Positions 44,450-53,182 of a stretch of 64,000 nt of DNA are shown here, one piece after another. Each line of letters opens with the position of its first letter. Positions within the stretch are counted from its first letter, which is position 1. Origin of the DNA: Nitrobacteraceae bacterium AZCC 1564 (GTDB lineage: Bacteria > Pseudomonadota > Alphaproteobacteria > Rhizobiales > Xanthobacteraceae); the NCBI GenBank assembly GCA_036924835.1, contig JBAGRR010000001.1:4603001-4667000 (forward strand), in the 5' to 3' direction. The translations under genes and the position numbers were made by a program. The notes below the pieces were generated by a model. The model worked only from the letters and a program-made list of their open reading frames with translations. It was not told the DNA's origin and made no database searches.

Positions 44450-46661
44450 TGGTCTTCACAGCCGGAGTTTCGAACTTGACGGGCTCATTCCGCTTCGCGC
44501 CAGCCTGCAGCGACGCCAGAATGGCTTCGCGCGGACCGTCGGCCACCAGCTTGCCTTTCTCGAAAACGAGAATGCGGTTGACCAGCGAGAGCAGGGACGG
44601 GCGGTGCGTGGACACGATGATGGTCATGTCCGATTTCGCGAGACCCTTCAGCCGCTCGAGGAATTCGGTTTCGCTGCGCACGTCGAAATGTGCGGTGGGC
44701 TCATCCATGAACATGATCTTCGGCTTGCGGATCATTGCGCGCGCAAGGCCGATGGCCTGCTTCTGACCGCCGGAGAGACTGCGGCCGCCTTCGGCCACGG
44801 GCATATCGTAGCCCAGCGGATGGCCAGCGATGAATTGCTCCACGCCGGAGAGCCTTGCGGCCTCGATAACCTCTTCATCGGTGGCTGAAGGTTTGCCGAG
44901 CGTGATGTTGTCGCGCAGCTTGCCGAAGAAAAGGTCGGTGTCCTGCATGACGAAGCCGATCCCCGCGCGCAGGTCGGCAGGGTCGTACTGCCGCGCGTCG
45001 ATGCCGTCGATGGCGATGCCGCCTTCCGTGGGGTCATAGAAGCCGGTCAGCAGCCGGCCCACTGTGGTTTTGCCCGAGCCGACGCGGCCGATGATCGCCA
45101 CGCGTTCACCCGGCGAGATCGTGAACGACACGCTGTCGAGCGCTTTTTCTTTAGAGTTGGGATAGCTGAAGCTGACCTTGTCGAAGGTGATCGCGCCACG
45201 CTCGATCTTGCGCGAGACGTAGGAGCGCCCCGGCGGCCGCTCGCGTTCGAGCGTCATCAGCCGGTCGATCGAACGCAGCGCGCTGACGGTCTGCGTCGCG
45301 CGCGTGATGACGGACGCAAGGCTGGAGATCGGCGCCAGTACGCGGCCGGACAGCATGTTGGCGGCGATCAACGAACCCATGGTGATCTTGCCGTCGAGGA
45401 TCAGGAACACGCCGATCACCACCAGCAGCATGCTGGTGATCTGCTGTGCGGAGCTGGTGATGGTGAGCGCCAGCGATGACCAGAAATGCACGTCCTCGCC
45501 GGAGCGTGCGGTGGCGGCGACCGAGCGTTCCCACGCCGTCTGCATGCGCGATTCCGCGCCCGTCGCGCGGACGGTTTCGATGCCGGAGAGCGATTCAATC
45601 AGGACACCGTGGCGAGCGGACGATTCCGCCTGCAGCCGCTTCATGGCGTTTTCCAGCGGTCGCTGCAGCAGGAAGCCGGTGCCGATCACGATCGGCAGCA
45701 TCATCAGCGGGATCCAGGCTAAAGGTCCTGCGATGATGAATAGCACCGCGATGAAGATCATCGCGAAGAACAGGTCGGTGGCTGCAATCACGGTGCCCGA
45801 GGTGAAGAACTCGCGCACGGAATCGAAGTCCCGCATCTGGTTGGCGAGAATGCCGACCGAAGTCGGCCGGTTCGCCATTTTTACCGCGAGGATGTGTTCG
45901 AAGATGTCGGCGGCGAGCACCACGTCGATCTTCTTGCCGGTGAGATCGACAATGCGGCTGCGCACGACGCGGATGATGAAATCGAAGATGATGGCGAGGC
46001 CAAGTCCGATGGCGAGCGCGACGAGAGATGGGATCGCGCCGTTGGGCACGACACGGTCGTAGACGTTCATCGTGAACAGCGGCGCCGCCAGCGCGAGCAT
46101 GTTGACGAGAAGCGCGGCCAGCGCGACGTGGGTGTAATTCGAGCCGAAGCGGCGCACCACGGACCAGAACCAGTGGGTGCGCGGCAGGTCGCCGGAGGCA
46201 ACAGTGCGCGGATCGGCGGTGGCAACAGGTTTGACGAGGAAGAAGTAGCCTGAGTAACGCGCAGCGAGCTCTGCAAGCGGCACGCTTCGCGGCGCCTGCG
46301 GACTGGCAGGATCGACGACTTGCGCAAGCTGCGTCATCTCGTCGAGCTTCCTGAAGATCAGCGGCACGCCATCCTTCATCACCAGCAGCGCGGGCAGCAC
46401 CAGTGCGGGAATGTCGGCAAGCGCACGCTTGGCGGGAGCGATTTCAAGTCCGGCACGCAGGCCGGCGCGTTCGACGAGCGATGCAGTGAGGCGGCCGTCG
46501 ATGATCGGCAGCCCGGCGATCAAAGCTTCGCGGCTGATGGCACGGCCATGATGAGCAGCAAGATAGATCAGCGCATCAGCGAGCGGATCACGCTGATGAT
46601 CGATGCGCTCGCGTGCATCGGTTGTTGAACCGTCACGATATGTAGCCGTACTGAAATTCAC
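44436..46661 (-). CDS. Type I secretion ABC exporter, LapB type with C39-like domain
   Basis: 741 residues. Residues about 25-150 are a C39-peptidase-like domain without the catalytic cysteine (DALIYLAAHHGRAISREALI), as in HlyB/LapB-type exporters of large adhesins. Six membrane helices lie between about 175 and 440. The ATPase domain has Walker A IGRVGSGKTT (near 523), signature LSGGQKQ (near 625), Walker B IMFMDEPT (near 648) and the switch histidine in VSTHRPS. The degenerate C39-like domain is thought to bind unfolded RTX substrate. Together with the HlyD gene it overlaps and the TolC gene upstream it makes a full type I exporter; the giant adhesin 2 kb away is the likely cargo. Confidence 0.94.
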   Translation of the reverse strand: MNFSTATYRDGSTTDARERIDHQRDPLADALIYLAAHHGRAISREALIAGLPIIDGRLTASLVERAGLRAGLEIAPAKRALADIPALVLPALLVMKDGVPLIFRKLDEMTQLAQVVDPASPQAPRSVPLAELAARYSGYFFLVKPVATADPRTVASGDLPRTHWFWSVVRRFGSNYTHVALAALLVNMLALAAPLFTMNVYDRVVPNGAIPSLVALAIGLGLAIIFDFIIRVVRSRIVDLTGKKIDVVLAADIFEHILAVKMANRPTSVGILANQMRDFDSVREFFTSGTVIAATDLFFAMIFIAVLFIIAGPLAWIPLMMLPIVIGTGFLLQRPLENAMKRLQAESSARHGVLIESLSGIETVRATGAESRMQTAWERSVAATARSGEDVHFWSSLALTITSSAQQITSMLLVVIGVFLILDGKITMGSLIAANMLSGRVLAPISSLASVITRATQTVSALRSIDRLMTLERERPPGRSYVSRKIERGAITFDKVSFSYPNSKEKALDSVSFTISPGERVAIIGRVGSGKTTVGRLLTGFYDPTEGGIAIDGIDARQYDPADLRAGIGFVMQDTDLFFGKLRDNITLGKPSATDEEVIEAARLSGVEQFIAGHPLGYDMPVAEGGRSLSGGQKQAIGLARAMIRKPKIMFMDEPTAHFDVRSETEFLERLKGLAKSDMTIIVSTHRPSLLSLVNRILVFEKGKLVADGPREAILASLQAGAKRNEPVKFETPAVKTNAAV

Positions 46662-46791
46662 TGGGGCACGCCCTAGCCAACAATTTTACTCAAATACACA
46701 CATAGCGCAGCGCAATGAGCCGCAGCATGAAACCGTTTGGTAATACTAATGTGGATCGCGGAACCGCAACAAAAGCGGCTCCGCGTCATGT

Positions 46792-46814
46792 GCCGCGCCG
46801 ACTGCCGGCGCGGC
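46792..46814 (-). terminator. Possible hairpin after the TolC-like gene
   Basis: GCCGCGCCG / CGGCGCGGC with a short loop lies 19 bases beyond the stop of the TolC-like gene. It is very GC-rich but has no T-run on the minus strand, so its role as a terminator is weakly supported. Confidence 0.3.
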
Positions 46815-46832
46815 TATTAAGGTAAATGCGTG

Positions 46833-48392
46833 TCAGCGGGTCGCGGAAGCTTGGGCTTTCGAGACCGACCACTTCTTCGTGTTTGCAAACCACCCGTTGA
46901 CGTCATTCACGCTGTTCCAGCGTTCATCGAATGCATTGCCGTTGCCGGCATAGTTCAAAGCGGGGACTGGCTCCGCGCGCACAGGGACAGGCAGCGGCTC
47001 CGGCCCCGAAACGGGCGTGTGCAGGATGATCGGCGGCAGCTTGGTCGGAATGAGACCGAACGGCACCTCGGCGAGCGGCTCGGCATCAGCCGGAGGAGGC
47101 GCCTTCACATACTGAATCAATCCGCCCATCGCCGCGAGCAACTGATAGTCGGCGAACACTGCGACGTTCTGGGTCGAGACTAGCGACACCAGAGCGTTGA
47201 ACAATTGGTTCTGAGCGTTTAGCAGGTCCACCAGCGAGCGCTGACCGAGTTCGTATTCCTTCTGATAGGACACGATGACCTTGCGGTCCGACGTGATCTG
47301 CCGGTTCAGCGCCGTGATGCGATCCGCGGTCAGGGTACGGGCAGCCCAGGCACTGTCGATCGATTGCACCGCGTCGCGCTGCAGGCGCGCATGCCTCATG
47401 GTTTCTTCGACATAGCGCTCGGCCATTTCCGAGCGTTTCCAGGTGTCCTGTCCGCCGCGGAAGATGTCCCAGCTCACGACGACCTTGCCGGCGACATCGT
47501 CGCGCTTGCCGACATAACCGTTGGAGTCGATGCCGGACGCGGCACGGCCTTCGAGATAAACGTTGGGGACGAATGCGCCCGACGTGCTCTTGAAGGCATA
47601 CTTCGCCGCGCGGGCATCCGAATCCGCAGCCTGGATGGTGGGATTGAACCTCAGCGCGATCGCGAGCGATTCGTCCTTGGTCTTCGGCAATCCGGGCAGA
47701 CGGTTGGGCTGGCGAAGATTGAACGGCTCGAGGCCGACGGCCCTGCGATACTTGGCGCGGGCCTCATCCAAGTTCTGGCGGAAACCGGCAAGGGTGGCGA
47801 TCGCGTTTTCGACGCGCTCACGGGTCTGCTCGAGATCGCCTTCACCGGCACGGCCGCCATTGAAGCGGGCCTGAACGTTGGCGAACAGGTTTTGGTGAAC
47901 CCGCACATTGTCTTCGGCGATAACGATGAGGCGCTGGTAGCGCACCACGTCGACATACGCTTCGGCGGCGTCCAGCGCGAGCAGCTCGGTGCGCTCGTGG
48001 ACACGCGCGGCAGCGGCGTTCACGCGCGCGGACTGTCGCCAGATTTCGTTGATGGATGCGAAGCCGTCGAACACGAGCTGGCGTGCGACGATGGAGACTT
48101 CCCGCCCATTGCGCCAGTCACCGTTTCCCAGCGGAGCGGGCACCACCTGCTGGTTGAATCGTTCAGGGCCGGTGCGGGCTTCGAGCCGGACCTGAGGCAA
48201 AAGCGTGCCCTGCTGCTGCCGCAATTCGGACTCGGTTGCGCGGCGGTTCGCGGCCGCTTCACCTACGCCAGGGTTCGTCTTGATGGCCTGTTGGAGGGCG
48301 TCGTTGATTGAAAAGGCCGTCTGACTGAATGCATTCTCAGGATTGAAACAGGCGAGAAGCAAAGCCGGGATGGCGTAGGCCAATGTTCGCAT
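46833..48392 (-). CDS. TolC-family outer-membrane channel (LapE-like)
   Basis: 519 residues from ATG 48390-48392; a GTG 27 bases upstream is in frame. The signal peptide is MRTLAYAIPALLLACFNPEN then AFSQ. Two OEP repeats are visible: INDALQQAIKTNPGVGEAAA ... RYQRLIVIAEDNVRVHQNLF, and the second half ending in YELGQRSLVDLLNAQNQLFN. Long helices alternate with porin-strand segments, the TolC trimer pattern. It gives the outer-membrane exit for type I secretion. A Pro-rich C-terminal extension (about 440-519) is unusual and may be periplasmic. A 171-base gap separates it from the ABC gene, so the three may be one operon. Confidence 0.93.
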   Translation of the reverse strand: MRTLAYAIPALLLACFNPENAFSQTAFSINDALQQAIKTNPGVGEAAANRRATESELRQQQGTLLPQVRLEARTGPERFNQQVVPAPLGNGDWRNGREVSIVARQLVFDGFASINEIWRQSARVNAAAARVHERTELLALDAAEAYVDVVRYQRLIVIAEDNVRVHQNLFANVQARFNGGRAGEGDLEQTRERVENAIATLAGFRQNLDEARAKYRRAVGLEPFNLRQPNRLPGLPKTKDESLAIALRFNPTIQAADSDARAAKYAFKSTSGAFVPNVYLEGRAASGIDSNGYVGKRDDVAGKVVVSWDIFRGGQDTWKRSEMAERYVEETMRHARLQRDAVQSIDSAWAARTLTADRITALNRQITSDRKVIVSYQKEYELGQRSLVDLLNAQNQLFNALVSLVSTQNVAVFADYQLLAAMGGLIQYVKAPPPADAEPLAEVPFGLIPTKLPPIILHTPVSGPEPLPVPVRAEPVPALNYAGNGNAFDERWNSVNDVNGWFANTKKWSVSKAQASATR

Positions 48393-48803
48393 TTGATAAA
48401 AGTCCCAACCGAAAAGCACTTAATAATTCAGTAACGATCGGGCTTGAGTAGCAGACCTCGCAACTTAGTGAAATGGTGGCTTTTTCGAGTCTTTCGAAAT
48501 GTGGCGCTTGAGCCACATTTTCGACCCGATTGGGTTAACGCTCAGGCCGAAAAAGGTATTTTATTACCGCAATTGCTTCGCCTCGCTGCAGCACGCATCA
48601 GTTGTCGCGGTATGGGGCATCACCTGCCGGGAACGGAGTTTGCGCTGAGTGAGAATGGGGCGGCGGCCGCATTGGAACCTTGGAGAACCAGCCGAATCGG
48701 AGCGGGCTTTTGGAAAGCAAAGGCCCGCTCTCCGAGGGCGGAAAAGCGGGCGGGTTGGCGGCTTGGACTGGTGACTCAGGACCTTGGGTTGGCGACTGAG
48801 TGT
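48393..48803. other. Intergenic region
   Basis: About 410 bases without a convincing gene. The right part holds a hairpin serving the DUF3551 gene; the left part must hold the TolC-gene promoter. Open frames crossing it have no ribosome binding site or recognisable product. Confidence 0.5.
48712..48751 (-). terminator. Probable terminator of the DUF3551 gene
   Basis: Read on the minus strand, GCCCGCT (48751-48745) pairs with AGCGGGC (48729-48723), followed by CTTTGCTTTCC. Another GCCCGCT lies just beyond, allowing an alternative hairpin. Confidence 0.5.
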
Positions 48804-49100
48804 TCAGTAATGAGGCCGGCGCTTCTTCTTTTTCACGGGCGGCGGCTGATCGTCGTAGCCATAGCCATATTGGCCATATCCCTGCTGCTGGAAGGCGACA
48901 ATCGGATTGAGCTGGCAATACGCGCGCCGGCCGGAGGCGCTCGCCATGCACTGCGCATAGCTGTCATAATAACAGGTGCCGGGCCCGGCCTCGAAGGCTT
49001 CGACCAGACAATAAGGATAAACCCTGGCTGCCTCTGCCGGGGATGAAGTGAACGCATAAGCGCCCGCCACCGCTATCAGAGCCCAAATTGCATTGCGCAT
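48804..49100 (-). CDS. DUF3551 family exported protein
   Basis: 98 residues; CCGGAGAATTCG precedes ATG 49098-49100. Signal peptide MRNAIWALIAVAGAYAFTSS ending AEA. The mature part shows the DUF3551 pattern of paired cysteines (YPYCLVEAFEAGPGTCYYDS, then QCMASASGRRAYCQLNP) and a basic, Tyr/Gly/Pro-rich tail (KKKKRRPHY). DUF3551 proteins are small exported proteins abundant in Bradyrhizobium and relatives; their role is unknown. Confidence 0.88.
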   Translation of the reverse strand: MRNAIWALIAVAGAYAFTSSPAEAARVYPYCLVEAFEAGPGTCYYDSYAQCMASASGRRAYCQLNPIVAFQQQGYGQYGYGYDDQPPPVKKKKRRPHY

Positions 49101-49233
49101 CGAATTCTCCGGGATTGACGTAAAAGCTGAAACCCCACCATCCGAAAGTTAGTTCCGGAAGGTTGAACACTATCCGGTTATTGTATCGTTAGTATTGAGA
49201 CCGGTGGGCGGCCATGCTAGTGGTCCCCGCGTC

Positions 49234-49307
49234 GCGGGTGTAGCTCAATGGTAGAGCAGCAGCCTTCCAAGCTGAATACGAGGGTTCGATTCCCTTCACC
49301 CGCTCCA
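49234..49307 (+). tRNA. tRNA-Gly (anticodon TCC)
   Basis: The acceptor strand GCGGGTG (49234-49240) pairs with CACCCGC (49297-49303) with discriminator T and encoded CCA (49305-49307). The anticodon loop CTTCCAA carries TCC. The T arm is GAGGGTTCGATTCCCTT. Its 3' half is repeated in degenerate form at 53404-53450. Confidence 0.96.
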
Positions 49308-49362
49308 AACTTTTCAATGGTTGCTCTAGCCAGAGGTAACTGGCTCAGAACCTCGTGGTTGA

Positions 49363-49665
49363 TCAGCGCTTGCGCACGAACTCAGTGCGCAAGACCAGGC
49401 CTTTGATCGCATCGTGGCGGCAGTCGATTTCTTCCGGGTTGTCTGTGAGCCGGATCGACTTGATAACCGTTCCCTGCTTGAGGGTCTGGCCGGCGCCCTT
49501 AACCTTGAGGTCCTTGATCAGGATGACGGAGTCTCCGTCTGCGAGAACGTTGCCGGATGCATCGCGAACCTCAGCGGCCCTGGCTTTCTCCGCAGCGATT
49601 TCGGACGCGGGCCGCCACTCGCCGGTTGCCTCATCATAGACGTAGTCGTCGTTCTGGTCGTTCAT
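49363..49665 (-). CDS. PhnA/YjdM-domain protein without zinc ribbon
   Basis: 100 residues from ATG 49663-49665, with AGGA at good spacing; the ATG two codons earlier has AGG directly against it. Residues about 35-100 match the PhnA (YjdM) C-terminal domain: VRDASGNVLADGDSVILIKD, then LKVKGAGQTLKQGTVIKSIR and IDCRHDAIKGLVLRTEFVRK. The N-terminal zinc ribbon of Escherichia coli YjdM is absent; an acidic DEATGEWRPASEIAAEKARA takes its place. Despite the historic name no role in phosphonate use is shown. It is convergent with tRNA-Gly. Confidence 0.85.
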   Translation of the reverse strand: MNDQNDDYVYDEATGEWRPASEIAAEKARAAEVRDASGNVLADGDSVILIKDLKVKGAGQTLKQGTVIKSIRLTDNPEEIDCRHDAIKGLVLRTEFVRKR

Positions 49666-49997
49666 ATCCATCCTGCATTGTGTCTCGTTACGCTGTGATC
49701 CATGCTTCGTACTGGCAGCGTGTCGTACTGGCGGCGGCAGCGTGGCAGCCGAAGAGACCCTCTATCTCGGATGCGGCGCCGAAGCAAACTTCAGCCGGTT
49801 CCAGATAGCGCGGTAAGGAAGAAGATGTCATGAACATAGGTCGCTGCTTCACGGCCGGTGGACAGTGCCTCGAGAAATGAGACATTAGACGCGACTTGTC
49901 AGACGGCGACTTGTCGCGAATGTCGGTATCGGTGGTTGCGCCTTTCACAACGAAGAAAACTCGCGGCGCGACGCCTTGGGCAGTGGGGGAGCTTGGC

Positions 49998-50534
49998 ATG
50001 GTTCGGTTCGCGCTCGCAGGATTTGCGATGCTGGCGCTCGCGGGCGCGGCCGCGGCGGAAGAAGACAACGGCCCCGCGCTGGTCGATCTCTTCGCCAAGA
50101 CCTGCGCACTACGGCCGGCATTGCCGAGCGAAATAGAACGCATCGCGTCAGGGGTGGGGTTCGTCAGTGAGGGCAGCGCGATCTCGGCTGCAATGGAGAG
50201 CAGGCCCCAGATCGACATTCTTTATTCGGCAAGATTGACGAAGCGGGGCGAGAAAGTCAGCTTGACCGCCTATTTCGCCGGTCCCGTCGATGCCCCGACC
50301 GTGTCGTGCGGGCTGAACACCATCGGTGTGTCAGCCGAAGCTCTGCCGGGTCTAATCGAGACATCATTGAATGCCCACGACCGAACCGAGAAGACCCCCG
50401 CCGACAACAAGCGACTTCGGGCGAGCTGGCGTGTAGGCGCGGCGGAGGGCGGCGACACACTTGAAGTGTCAGCGTGGCGGGATTCGCCGCGGCGGGCCTC
50501 GATTTCGTTCATGTATCGCAGCCGCAAGCAGTGA
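49998..50534 (+). CDS. Exported hypothetical protein (178 aa)
   Basis: 178 residues from ATG 49998, with GGGGGAG 6 bases upstream. The open frame extends to 49896 but this region looks like leader. Signal peptide MVRFALAGFAMLALAGAAAA. The mature part has two cysteines (AKTCALRPALPSEIERIASG and VSCGLNTIGVSAEALPGLIE), an alpha/beta pattern and a C-terminal ASWRVGAAEGGDTLEVSAWR. Related proteins occur in Bradyrhizobium relatives; function unknown. Confidence 0.7.
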   Translation: MVRFALAGFAMLALAGAAAAEEDNGPALVDLFAKTCALRPALPSEIERIASGVGFVSEGSAISAAMESRPQIDILYSARLTKRGEKVSLTAYFAGPVDAPTVSCGLNTIGVSAEALPGLIETSLNAHDRTEKTPADNKRLRASWRVGAAEGGDTLEVSAWRDSPRRASISFMYRSRKQ

Positions 50535-50690
50535 AAGAGTTCGGCGCAGAAGAAGGAGAAGGCGTTTGCTTCGCGCGTCTTATGTTGGCCGCGCGGGTAC
50601 GGCCGGCAGCCCGAGCCTGTCGGCGCCGCCCGCGATCGGTTTGACGGTCCTCACGCCATCACATCGAGCGGCGGAGGGATACGACTTCTC

Positions 50691-51467
50691 TTAGTCACTG
50701 GCTTCAGGCTCAGTTGTGTAGGGAGGATCGGCCTTGAAGGAGCGAGGCCAGGGCACCAGCATTGCGACCTGCTCGCGGTATTGTCGATACCGATCGCCAA
50801 ATCGCGCAATCAAGTCGCGCTCCTCCAAGCTGGTGCCAATGAAAATGTAGGCCGTGGTGACGACTGCAAACAGAAGATGCCCAAGCGTCATTGTTGGAGT
50901 TGACCAGAACGCGATGATGAAGCCGAGATAGAGCGGATGGCGCACTAGTCTGTACAAAAATGGAGTCTTGAAACCAGTGCCATCGACAGGGTCGACCGTG
51001 GAATTTGCGAATACCTGTTGCACGCCGAATAGCTCAAAGTGGTCGATCTGAAAGGTGGAGAACAGCACGAGCAGCCAACCGAACATTGAGACGACTGACA
51101 GGGCGGTCGCGGCGGTCGGATCCAAAACCTCCCAGATTGTCGCGGGAATGGGCCGCCATTGCCAAAGCAGCAAGAGCACGGCCAGAGTGGCGAGAAGGAC
51201 ATACACACTTCGCTCGATTTCATTTGGAATGAACCGAGTCCACCACTGCTTGAATGTCCCGCGGGCCATCACGCTGTGCTGCAGAGCGAAGACCGACAAG
51301 AGCAGTAGATCGATGACCATCGCCGGTATGACTGGCCCTACGGGTCCCGAGTCGATGGTTTTCGGCACGACTGCGTCTGAGACGAAAGGGATCATGTAGA
51401 GAAACGTGGCTAGGAAGATTGCATAGGTGATCAGACCGAAACAGACTGAAGCAATTCGTCGGGCCAT
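50691..51467 (-). CDS. Membrane methyltransferase of NnrU/MddA type
   Basis: 258 residues from ATG 51465-51467, preceded by AAAGGAGCAACA. Six or more hydrophobic segments are present (SVCFGLITYAIFLATFLYMI near the start). FALQHSVMARGTFKQWWTRF, then ERSVYVLLATLAVLLLLWQW and the C-terminal LVRHPLYLGFIIAFWSTPTM and GTSLEERDLIARFGDRYRQY are the hallmarks of NnrU-like and isoprenylcysteine-methyltransferase-like enzymes. The first block resembles methanethiol S-methyltransferase MddA, which makes dimethylsulfide, as described for Bradyrhizobium; an NnrU-type role is the alternative. RHP and EER fit the cofactor-binding C-terminus. Confidence 0.8.
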   Translation of the reverse strand: MARRIASVCFGLITYAIFLATFLYMIPFVSDAVVPKTIDSGPVGPVIPAMVIDLLLLSVFALQHSVMARGTFKQWWTRFIPNEIERSVYVLLATLAVLLLLWQWRPIPATIWEVLDPTAATALSVVSMFGWLLVLFSTFQIDHFELFGVQQVFANSTVDPVDGTGFKTPFLYRLVRHPLYLGFIIAFWSTPTMTLGHLLFAVVTTAYIFIGTSLEERDLIARFGDRYRQYREQVAMLVPWPRSFKADPPYTTEPEASD

Positions 51468-51665
51468 TGTTGCTCCTTTTAGAGAGGAAAATGTTCGATC
51501 ATCTGGCGCCACTCCCGAGGGCAACCGTTCTGCGCGAGGCCGGTTGCACCAAGAGGCTATGCACCAGGACCCGGCGCAGCAGAATTGGGCGGGGGTGTTA
51601 CGGAAAAATTGCCCAGCTAAAGAATCGCGTTACAGCTGTCACGGACGTCGCGTTTGAGACGCCAA

Positions 51666-51741
51666 CTAGTGGTCCGATTCTAACGTTCGCATCCCGTCTC
51701 GGCGGGCACTCGTACGAACGTTAGAATCGAAAGACCACTAG
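51666..51741. repeat. Type C palindromic repeat
   Basis: Ends CTAGTGGTC / GACCACTAG with arms CGATTCTAACGTTCG / CGAACGTTAGAATCG and a loop of about 22 bases. Same outline as types A and B but with a different core. Confidence 0.85.
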
Positions 51742-51753
51742 CAAATATAAGAT

Positions 51754-51834
51754 TTGAGTGGAGCTTTTGGATTTAACGTTCGCATCACGAATTCGCGGCA
51801 AGCAGGGCTGCGAACGTCAAATCCGCTCCACTAG
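51754..51834. repeat. Type D palindromic repeat
   Basis: Ends TGAGTGGAGC / GCTCCACTAG, arms GGATTTAACGTTCGCA / GCGAACGTCAAATCC. It follows type C after 12 AT-rich bases, copying the A-spacer-B layout. Confidence 0.82.
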
Positions 51835-52053
51835 ATCGAGACGACTCATCAGGGCGAAGAAATACGCCGCAAGCTTTCGCAGCCGTTCGCTCGTCCTGCG
51901 CGTTGGCTCTACTTGTCTGAAGCTGTCGTCTGAATTTTTGAATAGGGGTGTCTTCCGGATCCTCAAAAGTCAGCAAGACTGCGAAGGGAAGGACCAAAAG
52001 CGGACGTCACGCGATATCCACGCGCACACCACCTTTCGTCGGCTCCACGGACG

Positions 52054-52129
52054 CCAGTGTCTTCTCGAATCCAAAGTTCGCAACAGAGCGCGCTGCACCA
52101 TGAGGCGAACTTTGGATTCGGGACACTGG
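52054..52129 (-). repeat. Single type A repeat, inverted
   Basis: Ends CCAGTGTC / GACACTGG (changed from CTAG), arms CGAATCCAAAGTTCGC / GCGAACTTTGGATTCG. No B copy is attached. Confidence 0.85.
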
Positions 52130-52160
52130 CCTCTTTGGCAAACGATCAGGAGCCGACACG

Positions 52161-52895
52161 CTAATTCGTGTAAAAGGTGTTGAGAATGGAGATGCGAGGC
52201 TGATCAGTCTTGATCGGCGGGCGGCCGTGCCAGCTCATCTTTGTCAGCGAGTGATAAGCTTTCAGGACCACGAACGCATATCCGACATTGGGCAGGAAGG
52301 GGATGATTTTCACAGGCTCGAGGCAATAGGACCCAACGTGAAGCAGGCCTTTGAGGGAAGCGCGGTAAAGCGTCGTGCCGAGAGCTTCCTGGCTGCTGTC
52401 GGCCGGGCAATAGAGCTGCATCGTCACGACCTTTTTGCGCGTGTCCGGATGCGGCTTGATCTGGTAGCCGTCCTTGTCCCAATAGACTACTGGCTTCGCG
52501 ACGAGTGTCAGATCATCGGCGCGAGGCACCTTGTCGCCGCGCGCACGAATTTCAAGTCCGTCATGCAGTCTGTTCCGGATCGCCCGCTCGACCTCCTGCG
52601 AGGTCAACATGGTCGAGGCCGCAGCCCACATGGGTCGCAGGGTCGGATCGATCTTCTCTATATTCTCGCCATAGAGGCGCAGCGTCAGACGCGTGCCCGC
52701 GCCGACAATCGGATCGTATCCGTCAGTGGGAACGCCCCGTATGAGATCCCGGTAAAAATCTGCGGGAAAGAAATTGCGGAAGACAATATGGGGAAAGGGA
52801 AAAGAGAAATGATCGGCGGCCTCAATGCTGGCAACCGCATGCGCGGTGAGTTCGTCGACCAGATCAGGAGGCGCAGTCTCCGCAAGTGCCACCAT
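52161..52895 (-). CDS. 2OG-Fe(II) oxygenase-like protein
   Basis: 244 residues, starting ATG 52893-52895. The N-terminal half is helical with FSFPFPHIVFRNFFPADFYR. The C-terminal half shows a possible metal-binding set: His and Asp in KPHPDTRKKVVTMQLYCPAD (HxD), a distal His in KMSWHGRPP and an Arg shortly after for 2-oxoglutarate. The layout (YCP...G..L......FLPNVGYAFVVLKAYHSLTKMSWH) is that of bacterial 2OG-Fe(II) oxygenases found near polysaccharide or glycosylation genes, though no such gene is next to it. No signal peptide. Substrate unknown. Confidence 0.72.
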   Translation of the reverse strand: MVALAETAPPDLVDELTAHAVASIEAADHFSFPFPHIVFRNFFPADFYRDLIRGVPTDGYDPIVGAGTRLTLRLYGENIEKIDPTLRPMWAAASTMLTSQEVERAIRNRLHDGLEIRARGDKVPRADDLTLVAKPVVYWDKDGYQIKPHPDTRKKVVTMQLYCPADSSQEALGTTLYRASLKGLLHVGSYCLEPVKIIPFLPNVGYAFVVLKAYHSLTKMSWHGRPPIKTDQPRISILNTFYTN

Positions 52896-53092
52896 TACGA
52901 CACCTCAGAACACGCTTAAGACGCCGCCAATCGGCGTCTTTGGATCAGCCTAACAATCGGATCAGCATCAACAATTGGAGCAGTATTGACAATTCTCAAG
53001 CTGAACGCAAGCGGTCCGCTTTCGGCCGACAGCGATCGAGGACCTCGCGATAGGGGGAGTTGAGCTAACTTGCTTCACTTCCGCCAATGCGG

Positions 53093-53169
53093 TCTATGTC
53101 CCGAATCCGAAGTTCGCACCAGGCTTCCGGATTGCTCGGATGCGAACTCCGGAATCAAAGAGACACTAG
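53093..53169 (+). repeat. Type A-like repeat with variant centre
   Basis: Left arm GTCCCGAATCCGAAGTTCGC, right arm GCGAACTCCGGAATC then AAAGAGACACTAG. The centre (AGGCTTCCGGATTGCTCGGA) resembles that of the hybrid repeat at 1183-1255. Confidence 0.82.
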
Positions 53170-53182
53170 CAAGCCCATGATT

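Larger units (their letters stand above)
51468..52160. other. Intergenic region with C, D and A repeats
   Basis: About 690 bases with three palindromic repeats and no convincing gene. The 141-codon open frame crossing it is built largely of repeat sequence. Confidence 0.6.

Noticed and set aside
49328-49345. Hairpin AGCCAG/CTGGCT downstream of tRNA-Gly as a terminator
   Set aside because: Short stem and no T-run on either strand.
49688-50218. 176-codon minus-strand open frame
   Set aside because: Overlaps the exported protein gene 49998-50534, which has a ribosome binding site and signal peptide; the minus product is low-complexity Ser/Ala/Pro.
51758-52183. 141-codon open frame on the plus strand
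   Set aside because: Largely made of palindromic repeat sequence (types D and A) with no start signal and no recognisable product.
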